Notes under the pieces: model-generated
Database searches by the model: none
What the model saw: only the letters and a program-made list of their open reading frames with translations
Told to the model about the DNA's origin: nothing
Shown: positions 1-6,558 of the stretch, piece after piece
Layout: each line of letters begins with the position of its first letter
How positions within the stretch are numbered: the first letter of the stretch is position 1
Translations under genes and position numbers: made by a program
Origin: Acidulodesulfobacterium_A sp049965795
Lineage (GTDB): Bacteria; SZUA-79; Acidulodesulfobacterales; Acidulodesulfobacteraceae
Direction: 5' to 3'
Assembly (NCBI GenBank): GCA_049965795.1
Contig: JBMFVW010000040.1
Coordinates: 1 to 8,713 of the forward strand
Length of the DNA: 8,713 bases

Positions 1-3
1 TAG

Positions 4-1758
4 TTAAAACACTAAAGAATAAAACGCGTCTAAAGTTTTTTGATTATTAACCTCGCTTATATATTGCGGTATCATGAAAAAAGGGATACCGAATTTTTGT
101 TTTATCGATTCCAGATAAGTTTCCTGCATTTTCTTCCTGCCGTTAAAAAAAGCATCGTTAAAATTTCCGCCGAGAATGTAATTTACAACCAGAAAAGACG
201 CATTAATTCCAGCCGCTTTTAAATCGTCGTATGCCCTTTTGGCTTCCTCTATAGGACTGTATTCGGGATAAAGACAGAGCGAAAATAGAGTTTTATTAGT
301 ATCTTTAATTATTTTAACGAATTCTTCGAGCCTTGCGTCTTTCCTGTCCATTTTGGCATATTCCAAACTTATATATAAAAGCCTCAGCGCATGACCAGTG
401 GGAGCGGCATCGAAAATTATAACGTCATAGTCTTTATATCCAAAAAAGAAACTGCTGAATTTTTTAAAAACGGCAACCTCTTCGGTGCAGGGAGAATTTA
501 ATTCCTCTTCTAAAACCTTAAGCGATTGTTCATTGCCGGAATAAGATTTAAAATATTCGACTGTGTTTTTCTTATACTCGTCTAAAGCCGAATCCGGAGA
601 AATTTTTGCAAAATATAAATTATCGTCAACTTCGGACTTTACCGGAAATTCGCCTATATTTTCTAATCCGGTTATTTTTGTAATATGCCCGGAATAATCT
701 GCAGAAACCACTAAAGTTTTCATTCCTTCGTTTGCAAAATATTTCCCGAACAAAAGGGAAGACACAGTTTTGCCCGTCCCGCCTTTACCTGTAAAAAAAA
801 GATAAAACGGCATCTTTTGAGGCATTATATTCCGGATAAGTTTATTGTTTTTTTGTTTAATATCAATTTCATCCGTAAAAGCAATTTTATCTTCATCGGA
901 ATCTTCAATTAAACTTGAAAAAAAGACGACCAAAGACCTTAATCCCTTTACCTCGTTTTTCTTTAAATTTATTTCTATAGTTTTGAAACCCATTGAATAT
1001 ACCTCTTTCAGTATTTTTCTCTGTACTGCAACAATTTCTTTAAATTCATCTTTGCGGAATAATTCATCCGGTAAAATTCCGTTAACTATAATTTCAATAT
1101 TTTTTATGCCGAATTTTTTGACTTCTTCAGTTGAATTTTTAATTTCCAGCAAATCCAGTTCTTTAGGACGCATCACAAATAAAAATGTCGTAATATCAGG
1201 GTCTTTTATTCCATTTAGGGCGGTTTTATACTGTTCGTAATATCCGTCTAAATTTACTACAGGACCCATGCATGTCTGTCCTGCGCCTTTTTTGACTTCG
1301 TCGATATAAGTAGTCCATTCCATAGGTAATTCAAGCAGCCTTAAGGTATGAGCAGAAGGAGCCGTATCGAATATAATGACATCGTAATCTTTCTTAAGAA
1401 AAAGCTCTGTAAAACCATTAAAAAAAGCTATCTCCGAGGTGCAGGGCGATTTAAACTCTTCCTCGATAGAATTTAAAACTTCTTCCGGCAAAAACTCTGC
1501 GCTGCCGCCGAGAATCTTCTGCTTATACTTTATAACCTCGGCATCCGTATTCATTTCTAAAGCGTAAAGATTTTCAAATCCTTCAATCTTTTTCTCGGCG
1601 CTTCCTATTTTTTGCTCAAAAATATCGCTAAGGTTGGAAGCCGGGTCGGTCGAAACAATCAATGTTTTTTTTCCTTCGAGCGCAAATCTCACGGCAAATG
1701 CCGACGACACTGTCGTCTTGCCGACGCCGCCTTTCCCGTGAAAAAAATAATAATGCAT
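4..1758 (-). CDS. arsA: ArsA arsenite-efflux ATPase (fused two-domain form)
   Basis: Cytosolic ATPase that energises arsenite/antimonite efflux through an ArsB- or Acr3-type permease, which is not seen here. At 584 residues it has the full tandem length of classical ArsA. The first half carries P-loop GKGGVGKTT (8-16), switch STDPASNLSDIF (36-47) and DTAPSAHTLRLL (131-142). The second carries GKGGTGKT (324-331) and DAAPTGHALRLL (450-461). Cys106, Cys163 and Cys424 lie in contexts (SPCT, TCMGP, SPCT) matching the three metalloid-binding cysteines of R773 ArsA. The second-half switch reads SADYSGHIT (352-360) instead of the usual DPA-type sequence, so the two sites may not be equivalent. The ATG is preceded by GGAGGA (reverse complement of 1763-1768). 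It lies 43 nt downstream of arsD in the same operon. The stop is 3 nt from the window edge, so further operon genes may follow outside. Confidence 0.93.
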   Translation of the reverse strand: MHYYFFHGKGGVGKTTVSSAFAVRFALEGKKTLIVSTDPASNLSDIFEQKIGSAEKKIEGFENLYALEMNTDAEVIKYKQKILGGSAEFLPEEVLNSIEEEFKSPCTSEIAFFNGFTELFLKKDYDVIIFDTAPSAHTLRLLELPMEWTTYIDEVKKGAGQTCMGPVVNLDGYYEQYKTALNGIKDPDITTFLFVMRPKELDLLEIKNSTEEVKKFGIKNIEIIVNGILPDELFRKDEFKEIVAVQRKILKEVYSMGFKTIEINLKKNEVKGLRSLVVFFSSLIEDSDEDKIAFTDEIDIKQKNNKLIRNIMPQKMPFYLFFTGKGGTGKTVSSLLFGKYFANEGMKTLVVSADYSGHITKITGLENIGEFPVKSEVDDNLYFAKISPDSALDEYKKNTVEYFKSYSGNEQSLKVLEEELNSPCTEEVAVFKKFSSFFFGYKDYDVIIFDAAPTGHALRLLYISLEYAKMDRKDARLEEFVKIIKDTNKTLFSLCLYPEYSPIEEAKRAYDDLKAAGINASFLVVNYILGGNFNDAFFNGRKKMQETYLESIKQKFGIPFFMIPQYISEVNNQKTLDAFYSLVF

Positions 1759-1762
1759 TTTA

Positions 1763-1768
1763 TCCTCC
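1763..1768 (-). promoter_or_regulatory. Ribosome binding site of arsA
   Basis: Read on the minus strand the sequence is GGAGGA, about 5 nt before the arsA ATG. It supports the start at 1758 rather than an internal methionine. Confidence 0.7.
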
Positions 1769-1801
1769 GATATATCTTATATATCTTATTAACGGTTTAA
1801 T

Positions 1802-2128
1802 TTAAGATGATAAAGAAGATATATAGCTATAAATCTCTTTTTCTTCGGGATATCTCCCGTATGTTACGACTTTTCCGTTTAAGATGCAGACCGGCAGGGC
1901 GGCTTTCCCTTCATTTTTCATTAACAGCTGAACTGAAGGGTTTTCAAGAAATTTCTTCGGTTCCTGCGATATCGTCTGCCTTTTTATTTCGATATACGCG
2001 CCGAAATCCGATTTTAATTTGTCGATTAAATTCCTGACTTTTATAAGTTTTTCGTCCGGATTTGGACCGCAGACTCCGGTGGAGCAGCATAAAGCCGGGT
2101 CATAAATCTCAAAAATTATTTTATCCAT
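1802..2128 (-). CDS. arsD: ArsD arsenite metallochaperone
   Basis: Small cytosolic protein that carries As(III)/Sb(III) to ArsA and raises the pump's affinity; it can also act as a weak repressor in some operons. The N-terminus EIYDPALCCSTGVCG (residues 7-21) is the family signature. Cys14, Cys15 and Cys20 correspond to the essential Cys12/Cys13/Cys18 of plasmid R773 ArsD. The thioredoxin-like fold continues through LPVCILNGKVVTYGRYP, typical of the family. At 108 residues it is slightly shorter than R773 ArsD and lacks the C-terminal vicinal Cys pairs, as do many chromosomal ArsD proteins. The ATG has a strong AAGGAGG ribosome binding site (minus strand, around 2141-2147). It sits between arsR (51 nt upstream) and arsA (43 nt downstream), all presumably on one transcript. 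Confidence 0.95.
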   Translation of the reverse strand: MDKIIFEIYDPALCCSTGVCGPNPDEKLIKVRNLIDKLKSDFGAYIEIKRQTISQEPKKFLENPSVQLLMKNEGKAALPVCILNGKVVTYGRYPEEKEIYSYISSLSS

Positions 2129-2140
2129 TATTAATTCTAA

Positions 2141-2150
2141 CCTCCTTTTT
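2141..2150 (-). promoter_or_regulatory. Ribosome binding site of arsD
   Basis: The minus strand reads AAAAAGGAGG, 12 nt before the arsD ATG. This whole start region is preserved in the diverged copy at 5024-5177. Confidence 0.7.
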
Positions 2151-2179
2151 AAAAATTAATTTAATAAATTAAATAAAAT

Positions 2180-2515
2180 TTATACGGCACAAATTTTATC
2201 GCCTTCACATTCAGCACTTTTAATTTCTTTTAATTTATCTATTCCGAATAAATCTTTATAAAGATTTTCTAGTTCTTCAAATGCTTCCCTGTTAAGCGAA
2301 TAATAAACCCACTTCCCCGATTTCCTTCCCTCAATTAATCCTGCTTTTTTTAAAACCGACAAATGATGCGAAACTAACGTCTGGTCGAGACCAAGCGCTT
2401 TATAGATAACACATACGCATTTCTCCCCGTTTTTTAGTTCGGAAATTATTTTGAATTTGCTTTCGTCGCCGAGCAGTTTAAAAAATTTATTGAGCGTTAA
2501 TTCTTTATTTGTCAT
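2180..2515 (-). CDS. arsR: ArsR/SmtB-family arsenite-responsive repressor
   Basis: Homodimeric winged-helix repressor, first gene of the ars operon. A helix-turn-helix is visible at LGLDQTLVSHHLSVLKKAGL (41-60), followed by the beta-wing RKSGKWVYYSLN (64-75). The metalloid sensor is the E-K-C-V-C motif (Cys33, Cys35), placed as in the classical ArsR CVC site at the start of the alpha-3 helix. The usual Asp after CVC is Val here. Two more cysteines lie near the C-terminus (Cys103, Cys109) and could contribute a ligand; that is inference. The length of 111 residues is normal. No clear Shine-Dalgarno is seen before the ATG at 2515, which fits the low expression expected of a repressor. An excellent promoter and operator lie directly upstream (2558-2615), so it is very likely autoregulated. 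Confidence 0.94.
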   Translation of the reverse strand: MTNKELTLNKFFKLLGDESKFKIISELKNGEKCVCVIYKALGLDQTLVSHHLSVLKKAGLIEGRKSGKWVYYSLNREAFEELENLYKDLFGIDKLKEIKSAECEGDKICAV

Positions 2516-2557
2516 ATGTTTTATAAATGTAATTAAAAATAAATTGGGGACATAAAT

Positions 2558-2587
2558 TTATTATATGAATTAATATTCATATAATAA
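2558..2587. promoter_or_regulatory. Probable ArsR operator (inverted repeat)
   Basis: Perfect inverted repeat: arm TTATTATATGAAT (2558-2570), 4-nt spacer TAAT, arm ATTCATATAATAA (2575-2587), 13 bp each side with no mismatch. The core ATATGAA-N6-TTCATAT matches the general ArsR/SmtB operator pattern. It abuts and covers the last base of the -10 and the predicted start site of the ars promoter, so binding would block RNA polymerase. Assignment to ArsR follows from position and family knowledge. Confidence 0.8.
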
Positions 2588-2615
2588 TTATAAAACTAAG
2601 AATATAAGTTGTCAA
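2587..2615 (-). promoter_or_regulatory. Sigma70-type promoter of the arsRDA operon
   Basis: On the minus strand a perfect -35 TTGACA (2615-2610) and a perfect -10 TATAAT (2592-2587) are separated by exactly 17 nt. The predicted transcription start is near 2580, inside the palindrome described separately. Both hexamers match consensus at every base, so basal strength should be high and tight repression would be needed. Confidence 0.85.
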
Positions 2616-2649
2616 TTAAAAATAAATTTTTTAAAATATAATTATAATG

Positions 2650-2678
2650 GTGTCAGATACATTTATTTATTTTATAAT
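2650..2678 (+). promoter_or_regulatory. Possible promoter of the restriction-modification genes
   Basis: A perfect -10 TATAAT (2673-2678) has a weak -35 GTGTCA (2650-2655, 4 of 6 matches) at 17-nt spacing. It points toward the methyltransferase and is divergent from the ars promoter. The surrounding DNA is extremely AT-rich, so a chance match is possible. Confidence 0.35.
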
Positions 2679-2710
2679 ATAATAATTTCTTTAGATAAAT
2701 TTAATCTTAA

Positions 2711-2714
2711 GAGG
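2711..2714 (+). promoter_or_regulatory. Ribosome binding site that decides the methyltransferase start
   Basis: GAGG, with flanking AA and TG, ends 8 nt before the ATG at 2723. It overlaps the competing GTG at 2714, which therefore has no usable site of its own. Confidence 0.6.
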
Positions 2715-2722
2715 TGTCAAAT

Positions 2723-4084
2723 ATGATTAAAACTCATCATAAGGTAATTATCGGAGATTCTAGAATAATGAATGAGTTGCAAGACGAAAGTATTCACCTT
2801 GTTGTTACATCCCCTCCATACTGGCAATTAAAAGATTATGGAACAGCAGGCCAGATAGGTTTTAACGACAGCTACGAAAGCTATATTAACAACCTTAATC
2901 TTGTTTGGAATGAATGCCACAGGGTTTTACATAAGGGCTGCAGATTATGCGTGAACATAGGCGACCAGTTTGCAAGAGCCGTGTATTACGGAAGGTATAA
3001 GGTAATTCCTATAAGGACGGAAATTATTAAATTTTGCGAAACAATCGGATTTGATTATATGGGAGCAATTATCTGGCAGAAGGTTACCACATCAAATACT
3101 ACCGGAGGGGCCACAATAATGGGCTCTTATCCATATCCAAGGAATGGTATTTTAAAATTAGACTATGAATTTATTTTAATCTTTAAAAAAGATGGCATTC
3201 CTCCAAAAACTACAAGAGAGAACAAAGAATTATCAAGGCTTACGAAAGATGAGTGGAATTCCTATTTTCAAGGACATTGGAATTTTGCGGGAACAAAGCA
3301 GGATGCTCATATAGCAATGTTTCCGGAGGAACTACCAAAAAGATTAATAAAAATGTTTTCTTTTGTCGGAGATACCGTGCTTGATCCTTTTCTTGGAAGC
3401 GGAACGACATCTTTAGCGGCAATAAACTTAAATCGTAATTCCGTCGGATACGAAATTAACCCTAATTTTGTAGAAGCTATAAAAAATAAAATAGGCATTA
3501 ATGATAACTATACAAAAGATTTTTTGAATACTAAAGAAGCAAAAATAAGCAAAGAAAGCGGTATTATATTAAGCGATGCCGATGTTAAAGTTATATACAG
3601 CAATCATAATGATCCTACTGTTTATAAAGAAATGATAAATAAACTGCCTTATATTTTTAAAGACCCGCATAAATTTAACAAAAAGATTGATCCCAAAAAA
3701 CTGCAATTTGGCTCAAAAATTGATGAAAATAGCAAGAAACGTGAGGAATATTTTACGGTAAAAGATGTAATAAGTCCAGAATTTATAAAGTTAAATAACG
3801 GATTAACGGTAAGGCTGCTCGGTATTAAACAAAATCCTATTGTTAACGGTAAGGCTTTAATTTACCTCATAAATAAATTAAAAGGGCAAAAGGTTTTTTT
3901 AAGATACGACAACTTAAAGTATGATAAAGAAAATAATCTTCTCTGTTATTTGTATTTGCAAAATAAGACTTTTATTAATGCCCATCTCATAAAAGAAGGA
4001 TTGGTTACTGTTGATATGGAAACAGATTTTAAATACAAAGAAAGGTTTATTAATCTTATAAGAGAAAATCATGCCGAAAACTAA
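2723..4084 (+). CDS. Beta-class DNA methyltransferase (N4-cytosine type) with C-terminal SNase-like domain
   Basis: Modification enzyme of a type II restriction-modification pair. Numbered from the ATG at 2723, the catalytic motif IV TSPPYW is at 29-34 and the AdoMet-binding motif I DPFLGSGTT at 221-229, preceded by FPEELPKRLIK. The order IV then I is the beta class, and SPPY favours N4-cytosine methylation. After about residue 265 a linker leads to a second domain (about 347-449). Its VRLLGIKQNP, KGQKVFLRYDN, LLCYLYLQNKTFINAHLIKEGL pattern follows the staphylococcal nuclease fold. The nuclease catalytic positions look lost: Arg35 is kept, but Asp40, Glu43 and Arg87 align with Lys, Pro and Asn. 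An alternative GTG start at 2714 lies inside the Shine-Dalgarno GAGG (2711-2714), so ATG 2723 is preferred. The gene overlaps the next one by 14 nt. If the partner is MjaI-like, the target is CTAG. Confidence 0.88.
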   Translation: MIKTHHKVIIGDSRIMNELQDESIHLVVTSPPYWQLKDYGTAGQIGFNDSYESYINNLNLVWNECHRVLHKGCRLCVNIGDQFARAVYYGRYKVIPIRTEIIKFCETIGFDYMGAIIWQKVTTSNTTGGATIMGSYPYPRNGILKLDYEFILIFKKDGIPPKTTRENKELSRLTKDEWNSYFQGHWNFAGTKQDAHIAMFPEELPKRLIKMFSFVGDTVLDPFLGSGTTSLAAINLNRNSVGYEINPNFVEAIKNKIGINDNYTKDFLNTKEAKISKESGIILSDADVKVIYSNHNDPTVYKEMINKLPYIFKDPHKFNKKIDPKKLQFGSKIDENSKKREEYFTVKDVISPEFIKLNNGLTVRLLGIKQNPIVNGKALIYLINKLKGQKVFLRYDNLKYDKENNLLCYLYLQNKTFINAHLIKEGLVTVDMETDFKYKERFINLIRENHAEN

Positions 4085-4775
4085 AAAAGAAAAATATTCG
4101 AAAGAGTTTGGCAAAAAAGAAAAGGTGCTTAATTATACATGTCAGACATACCAACTGTCGAGGCCTAATAAAGTAGGCGCTGTTATGGCACTTATAAGAG
4201 AATGTCAGCCTAAATCTTTTAAAGATTGGGAACACTGGTATTTTAAGAATGCATATACCGAAGGAAAAACAAAAATTAAGATTACAAAAAAAGAACTTAC
4301 AGAACTTGGTGAAAGATTATATGTTAAAATTAAAGAAATTGTCATACCAGAATGGGAAGAAGCCTTTAGACAACTAACCCTTCAGGATTGCACCGACTAT
4401 ATTTACAATCTAGTAATTTGCCGGACATATGACGGTTTTTTAAGGGAAAAGTCTGTTGTAAACGACAATTTAGCTAAAAGATTTGCAGATGTTAATTTTC
4501 TTGAATCAGACCCTCTGCTTGACCATGCAGGAGATATAGATTATCTCGGATGGATTGGCAGTAAAGCTTTCGGAATACAGATAAAACCTGTAACGGCTAA
4601 AGCAAATTTCGGCAACTATTCCGCTTCTGAAAGGATGAAGGCAAGTTTTAAAGAATTTGAACGAAAATTCGGCGGCAAAGTTTTTATAATATTCAGTATT
4701 GATGATAAAATTGAAAATAAAGAAGTTTTACAGGAAATAGAAGCAGAAATTACAAGATTAAAAACAAGCAGTTGA
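4071..4775 (+). CDS. MjaI-like type II restriction endonuclease
   Basis: Probable cleaving partner of the upstream methyltransferase; its ATG lies inside the last codons of that gene, so translation is likely coupled. The 234-residue length and the N-terminal stretch YTCQTYQLSRPNKVG (22-36) followed by LIRECQP and a Trp-rich WEHWYF (53-58) resemble the MjaI family (CTAG cutters) as I recall it; this is recognition from memory, not a search. A plausible PD-(D/E)xK core is D155-I-D157 followed after 12 residues by Q170-I-K172, with Gln in the usual acidic position of the ExK element. A TGA stop ends the gene, whereas most other clear genes here end in TAA. No signal peptide or membrane segment is present. 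No convincing terminator is seen downstream. The context (M gene first, overlapping R gene) is strong support even if the exact family is wrong. Confidence 0.7.
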   Translation: MPKTKKEKYSKEFGKKEKVLNYTCQTYQLSRPNKVGAVMALIRECQPKSFKDWEHWYFKNAYTEGKTKIKITKKELTELGERLYVKIKEIVIPEWEEAFRQLTLQDCTDYIYNLVICRTYDGFLREKSVVNDNLAKRFADVNFLESDPLLDHAGDIDYLGWIGSKAFGIQIKPVTAKANFGNYSASERMKASFKEFERKFGGKVFIIFSIDDKIENKEVLQEIEAEITRLKTSS

Positions 4776-5023
4776 AAGATATAGCTATTTTAAAATTTCT
4801 ATATTCAGATATATTACAAAAAGCTATCGATTATATGTCAATTATATAGAAAAGATAATATTTAAGAATCCTGCAGGTAAGAAACAGGTAAGACAACCGA
4901 TAAAAAATAGTCAAAAAACGGTAAATCAAAAACCTGCATGACATAATAAACAAACGTGAATGCTGATTTTAGCTTATTTTAAAAAATAATTGCGAAATTT
5001 AACAAAATTCCCATAATCGCCTA
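4776..5023. other. AT-rich non-coding gap after the restriction gene
   Basis: No open frame with a believable start or family resemblance is seen on either strand. The only internal structure is a short imperfect tandem (CAGGTAAGA twice at about 4874-4893) and a distant inverted pair TGCAGGT (4872-4878) / ACCTGCA (4932-4938). The gap ends abruptly where similarity to arsD begins, at about 5024, and so contains a recombination junction. Confidence 0.6.
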
Positions 5024-5177
5024 CGTAGAACAGCATAAAGCCGAATCATAAATCTCAAAGATTATTTTATCCATGATTAATTCGTACCTCCTTTTTAAAA
5101 ATTAATTTAATAAATAAATACATATTTATGCGAAGCAAATTTTATCGTCTTCGCATTCAGCGCTTTTAATTTCTTTT
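5024..5177 (-). pseudogene. Relic of a second ars operon: arsD start, spacer and arsR end
   Basis: This stretch aligns with 2078-2231 at a constant offset of 2946 bases, about 88 per cent identical by eye, with two compensating 1-nt indels. On the minus strand it holds the last codons of an arsR, K-E-I-K-S-A-E-C-E-D-D-K-I-C-F-A then TAA (stop 5126-5128). The intact copy ends E-G-D-K-I-C-A-V. The spacer and Shine-Dalgarno follow, then the first 17 codons of an arsD, MDKIIFEIYDSALCCST, cut by a TAG at 5021-5023. Several differences are silent third-position changes (Ser, Ala, Cys, Glu and Thr codons). That implies the copy diverged while still functional and was truncated later, or came from a related strain. 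Both ends are sharp. It lies just upstream of the radical SAM gene. Confidence 0.85.
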
Positions 5178-5190
5178 TTGAGAATCGTTT

Positions 5191-5196
5191 TATAAT
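5191..5196 (+). promoter_or_regulatory. Possible -10 element for the radical SAM operon
   Basis: TATAAT lies 19 nt before the radical SAM ATG, in unique DNA directly after the ars relic. No good -35 is found at 16-18 nt upstream; the nearest match, TTGAGA at 5178-5183, is too close. If real, the transcript would have a leader of only about a dozen bases and no Shine-Dalgarno. Confidence 0.3.
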
Positions 5197-5215
5197 TAAT
5201 TGAAAATTTAAAAAT

Positions 5216-6250
5216 ATGAAGTATTATTTAAATATGGATGCTTATACTAATAAAAAATCAGATAAAGAATTTTACGTGCAGTGGCATTTTATAGATTCCT
5301 GCAATTTAAGATGTATACATTGTTATCAAAACGATTACAACAATAAAAACATAGATTTCGATATTCTTAAAGGCATTTTTCAAAAATTAGACGAAGCAAT
5401 GGCTAAATGGAATATGAAATGTTACGTTTCCCTGACCGGCGGAGAACCTTTTTTAAAGCCTGAAGGACTTTTTTATTTAATGGATTTAATTGAAAATTCT
5501 GATAATTTTAAAAATATCGCCATTCTGACAAACGGAACTTTAATGAACGATAAATTAATTGAAAAACTGAAAACTTATAAAAAATTATCCGAAATTCAAG
5601 TTTCGCTTGACGGACACGACGAAAAAACGCATGATGCAATTAGAGGGGAGGGAACGTTTTTAAAAACGTTAGATGCAGTTAAGATGCTAAAAAATTCTGA
5701 AATAAAAACGGTTTTGATGTTTACCCTTCATAAAAAAAATGCTGCATCAGCTTCTAAAATGCCGGAATTGGCAGCTTCGCTTAATATAGACGCTTTAACG
5801 GTAGAAAGAATGACTACTATGAATGATAAGGAAAAAGACGAATTTTTTATTGATGCTAAAGATTTACAAAAAATATATACCGACGTTTATGAAAAATCAA
5901 AAATCGAATTTAAAAATTATAATACTAAACTTTCGACGTCGCGCCCTTTATGGAACCTTATAGACGAAAATGCAGGCGGATACTGCCCTATAGGTTTATC
6001 GTCCTTATGTATAATGCATGACGGCACTCTGCTTCCTTGCAGAAGGCTTTATCTTCCGCTTGGAAATATATTGACGGACGGATTATTTAAAGTGTGGTAT
6101 AATTCCGATATTTTATGGAATTTAAGAAAAAAGAGCGAAAAAAACGAGTGCGCCGGTTGCTTTCATTCGGATAGATGCGGCGGATGCAAAGCAATAAGCT
6201 ATTATTATAATCACAATTTAAATTCAAAGGACCCTCAGTGCTGGATATAA
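5216..6250 (+). CDS. Radical SAM/SPASM peptide maturase
   Basis: Iron-sulfur enzyme predicted to modify a ribosomally made peptide. The radical SAM cluster motif is SCNLRCIHC (Cys29, Cys33, Cys36), followed by TGGEPF (74-79) and the TNGT strand (105-108). The C-terminal SPASM domain has Cys257, Cys265, Cys275 (C-x4-G-x4-C), then Cys312-x2-Cys315-x5-Cys321-x2-Cys324 and a final Cys342. That is enough to bind two auxiliary 4Fe-4S clusters. The 344-residue length is typical of compact SPASM maturases without a built-in leader-binding domain, and that domain is supplied by the next gene. No Shine-Dalgarno precedes the ATG at 5216 or the in-frame ATG at 5234, so the exact start is uncertain. It is followed after 17 nt by a PqqD-like gene and then a tiny peptide gene. 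The chemistry (thioether, C-C or other crosslink, or epimerisation) cannot be read from the sequence. Confidence 0.9.
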   Translation: MKYYLNMDAYTNKKSDKEFYVQWHFIDSCNLRCIHCYQNDYNNKNIDFDILKGIFQKLDEAMAKWNMKCYVSLTGGEPFLKPEGLFYLMDLIENSDNFKNIAILTNGTLMNDKLIEKLKTYKKLSEIQVSLDGHDEKTHDAIRGEGTFLKTLDAVKMLKNSEIKTVLMFTLHKKNAASASKMPELAASLNIDALTVERMTTMNDKEKDEFFIDAKDLQKIYTDVYEKSKIEFKNYNTKLSTSRPLWNLIDENAGGYCPIGLSSLCIMHDGTLLPCRRLYLPLGNILTDGLFKVWYNSDILWNLRKKSEKNECAGCFHSDRCGGCKAISYYYNHNLNSKDPQCWI

Positions 6251-6267
6251 AAAAATAAAATTTTACA

Positions 6268-6540
6268 ATGAATGATGAAATGCTAAAACTTTCGGATACT
6301 GTCTCGATAAAACAAGACGAAACAAACTATTTCTTTTTTGATAACGAAACCGGCGATATTTATAAACTTAACGAAATATCCTATAAAATTTTATCCCTAT
6401 GCGACGGCCGCACTACAAGCGAAGATATATTGCTGACGATAACGAGTGAATTTAACGTGACTGAGCAGGAAGCAAAAAAAGATTTTGATGCCTTGATTAA
6501 AAAGCTTTTAAGTAAAAAATATATCTATAATAACGAATAA
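6268..6540 (+). CDS. PqqD-like RiPP leader-recognition protein
   Basis: A 90-residue protein with the PqqD/RRE winged-helix pattern. A beta-hairpin, NYFFFDNETGDIYKLNEIS (20-38), is followed by helices including ILSLCDGRTTSEDILLTI, an acidic segment, and a terminal FDALIKKLLSKKYIY. Such proteins bind the leader of a precursor peptide and present it to the radical SAM partner. The position fits exactly: 17 nt after the maturase and 18 nt before the candidate precursor. No Shine-Dalgarno is visible before the ATG at 6268. A second in-frame ATG lies four codons in. One Cys (in LCDG) is of unknown relevance. Confidence 0.82.
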   Translation: MNDEMLKLSDTVSIKQDETNYFFFDNETGDIYKLNEISYKILSLCDGRTTSEDILLTITSEFNVTEQEAKKDFDALIKKLLSKKYIYNNE

Positions 6541-6541
6541 C

Positions 6542-6553
6542 AAAAGGAGGTGA
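6542..6553 (+). promoter_or_regulatory. Unusually strong ribosome binding site of the peptide gene
   Basis: AAAAGGAGGTGA is nearly the full complement of the 16S rRNA 3' end, with GGAGG 8 nt before the ATG. The two enzyme genes before it have no visible site. The contrast suggests the peptide is made in large excess over its enzymes from one transcript, and it is the main evidence that this tiny frame is translated. Confidence 0.8.
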
Positions 6554-6558
6554 CTTTT

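Noticed and set aside
845..1240. 131-codon plus-strand open frame opposite arsA
   Set aside because: It lies entirely within arsA on the other strand, has no ribosome binding site and a low-complexity Ser/Phe/Ile-rich product; the arsA motifs show which strand codes.
2649..2721. Repeated GGTGTCA(G/A)ATA at about 2649 and 2713, possibly a regulatory site or the edge of a REP-type transposase element
   Set aside because: Only two short copies, one overlapping the ribosome binding site; no transposase gene or longer flanking similarity is present.
2714..2722. GTG start adding three residues to the methyltransferase
   Set aside because: The GTG overlaps the only good Shine-Dalgarno, which is correctly spaced for the ATG at 2723.
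4872..4938. Inverted pair TGCAGGT / ACCTGCA with a short tandem CAGGTAAGA, considered as a transposon end or attachment site
   Set aside because: Seven-base arms 53 nt apart in AT-rich DNA, with no target-site duplication or mobile gene nearby.
4863..4939. Minus-strand mini-frame starting at the ATG at 4939 (about 25 codons)
   Set aside because: No ribosome binding site, no resemblance to any family, and it lies in the gap next to a recombination junction.
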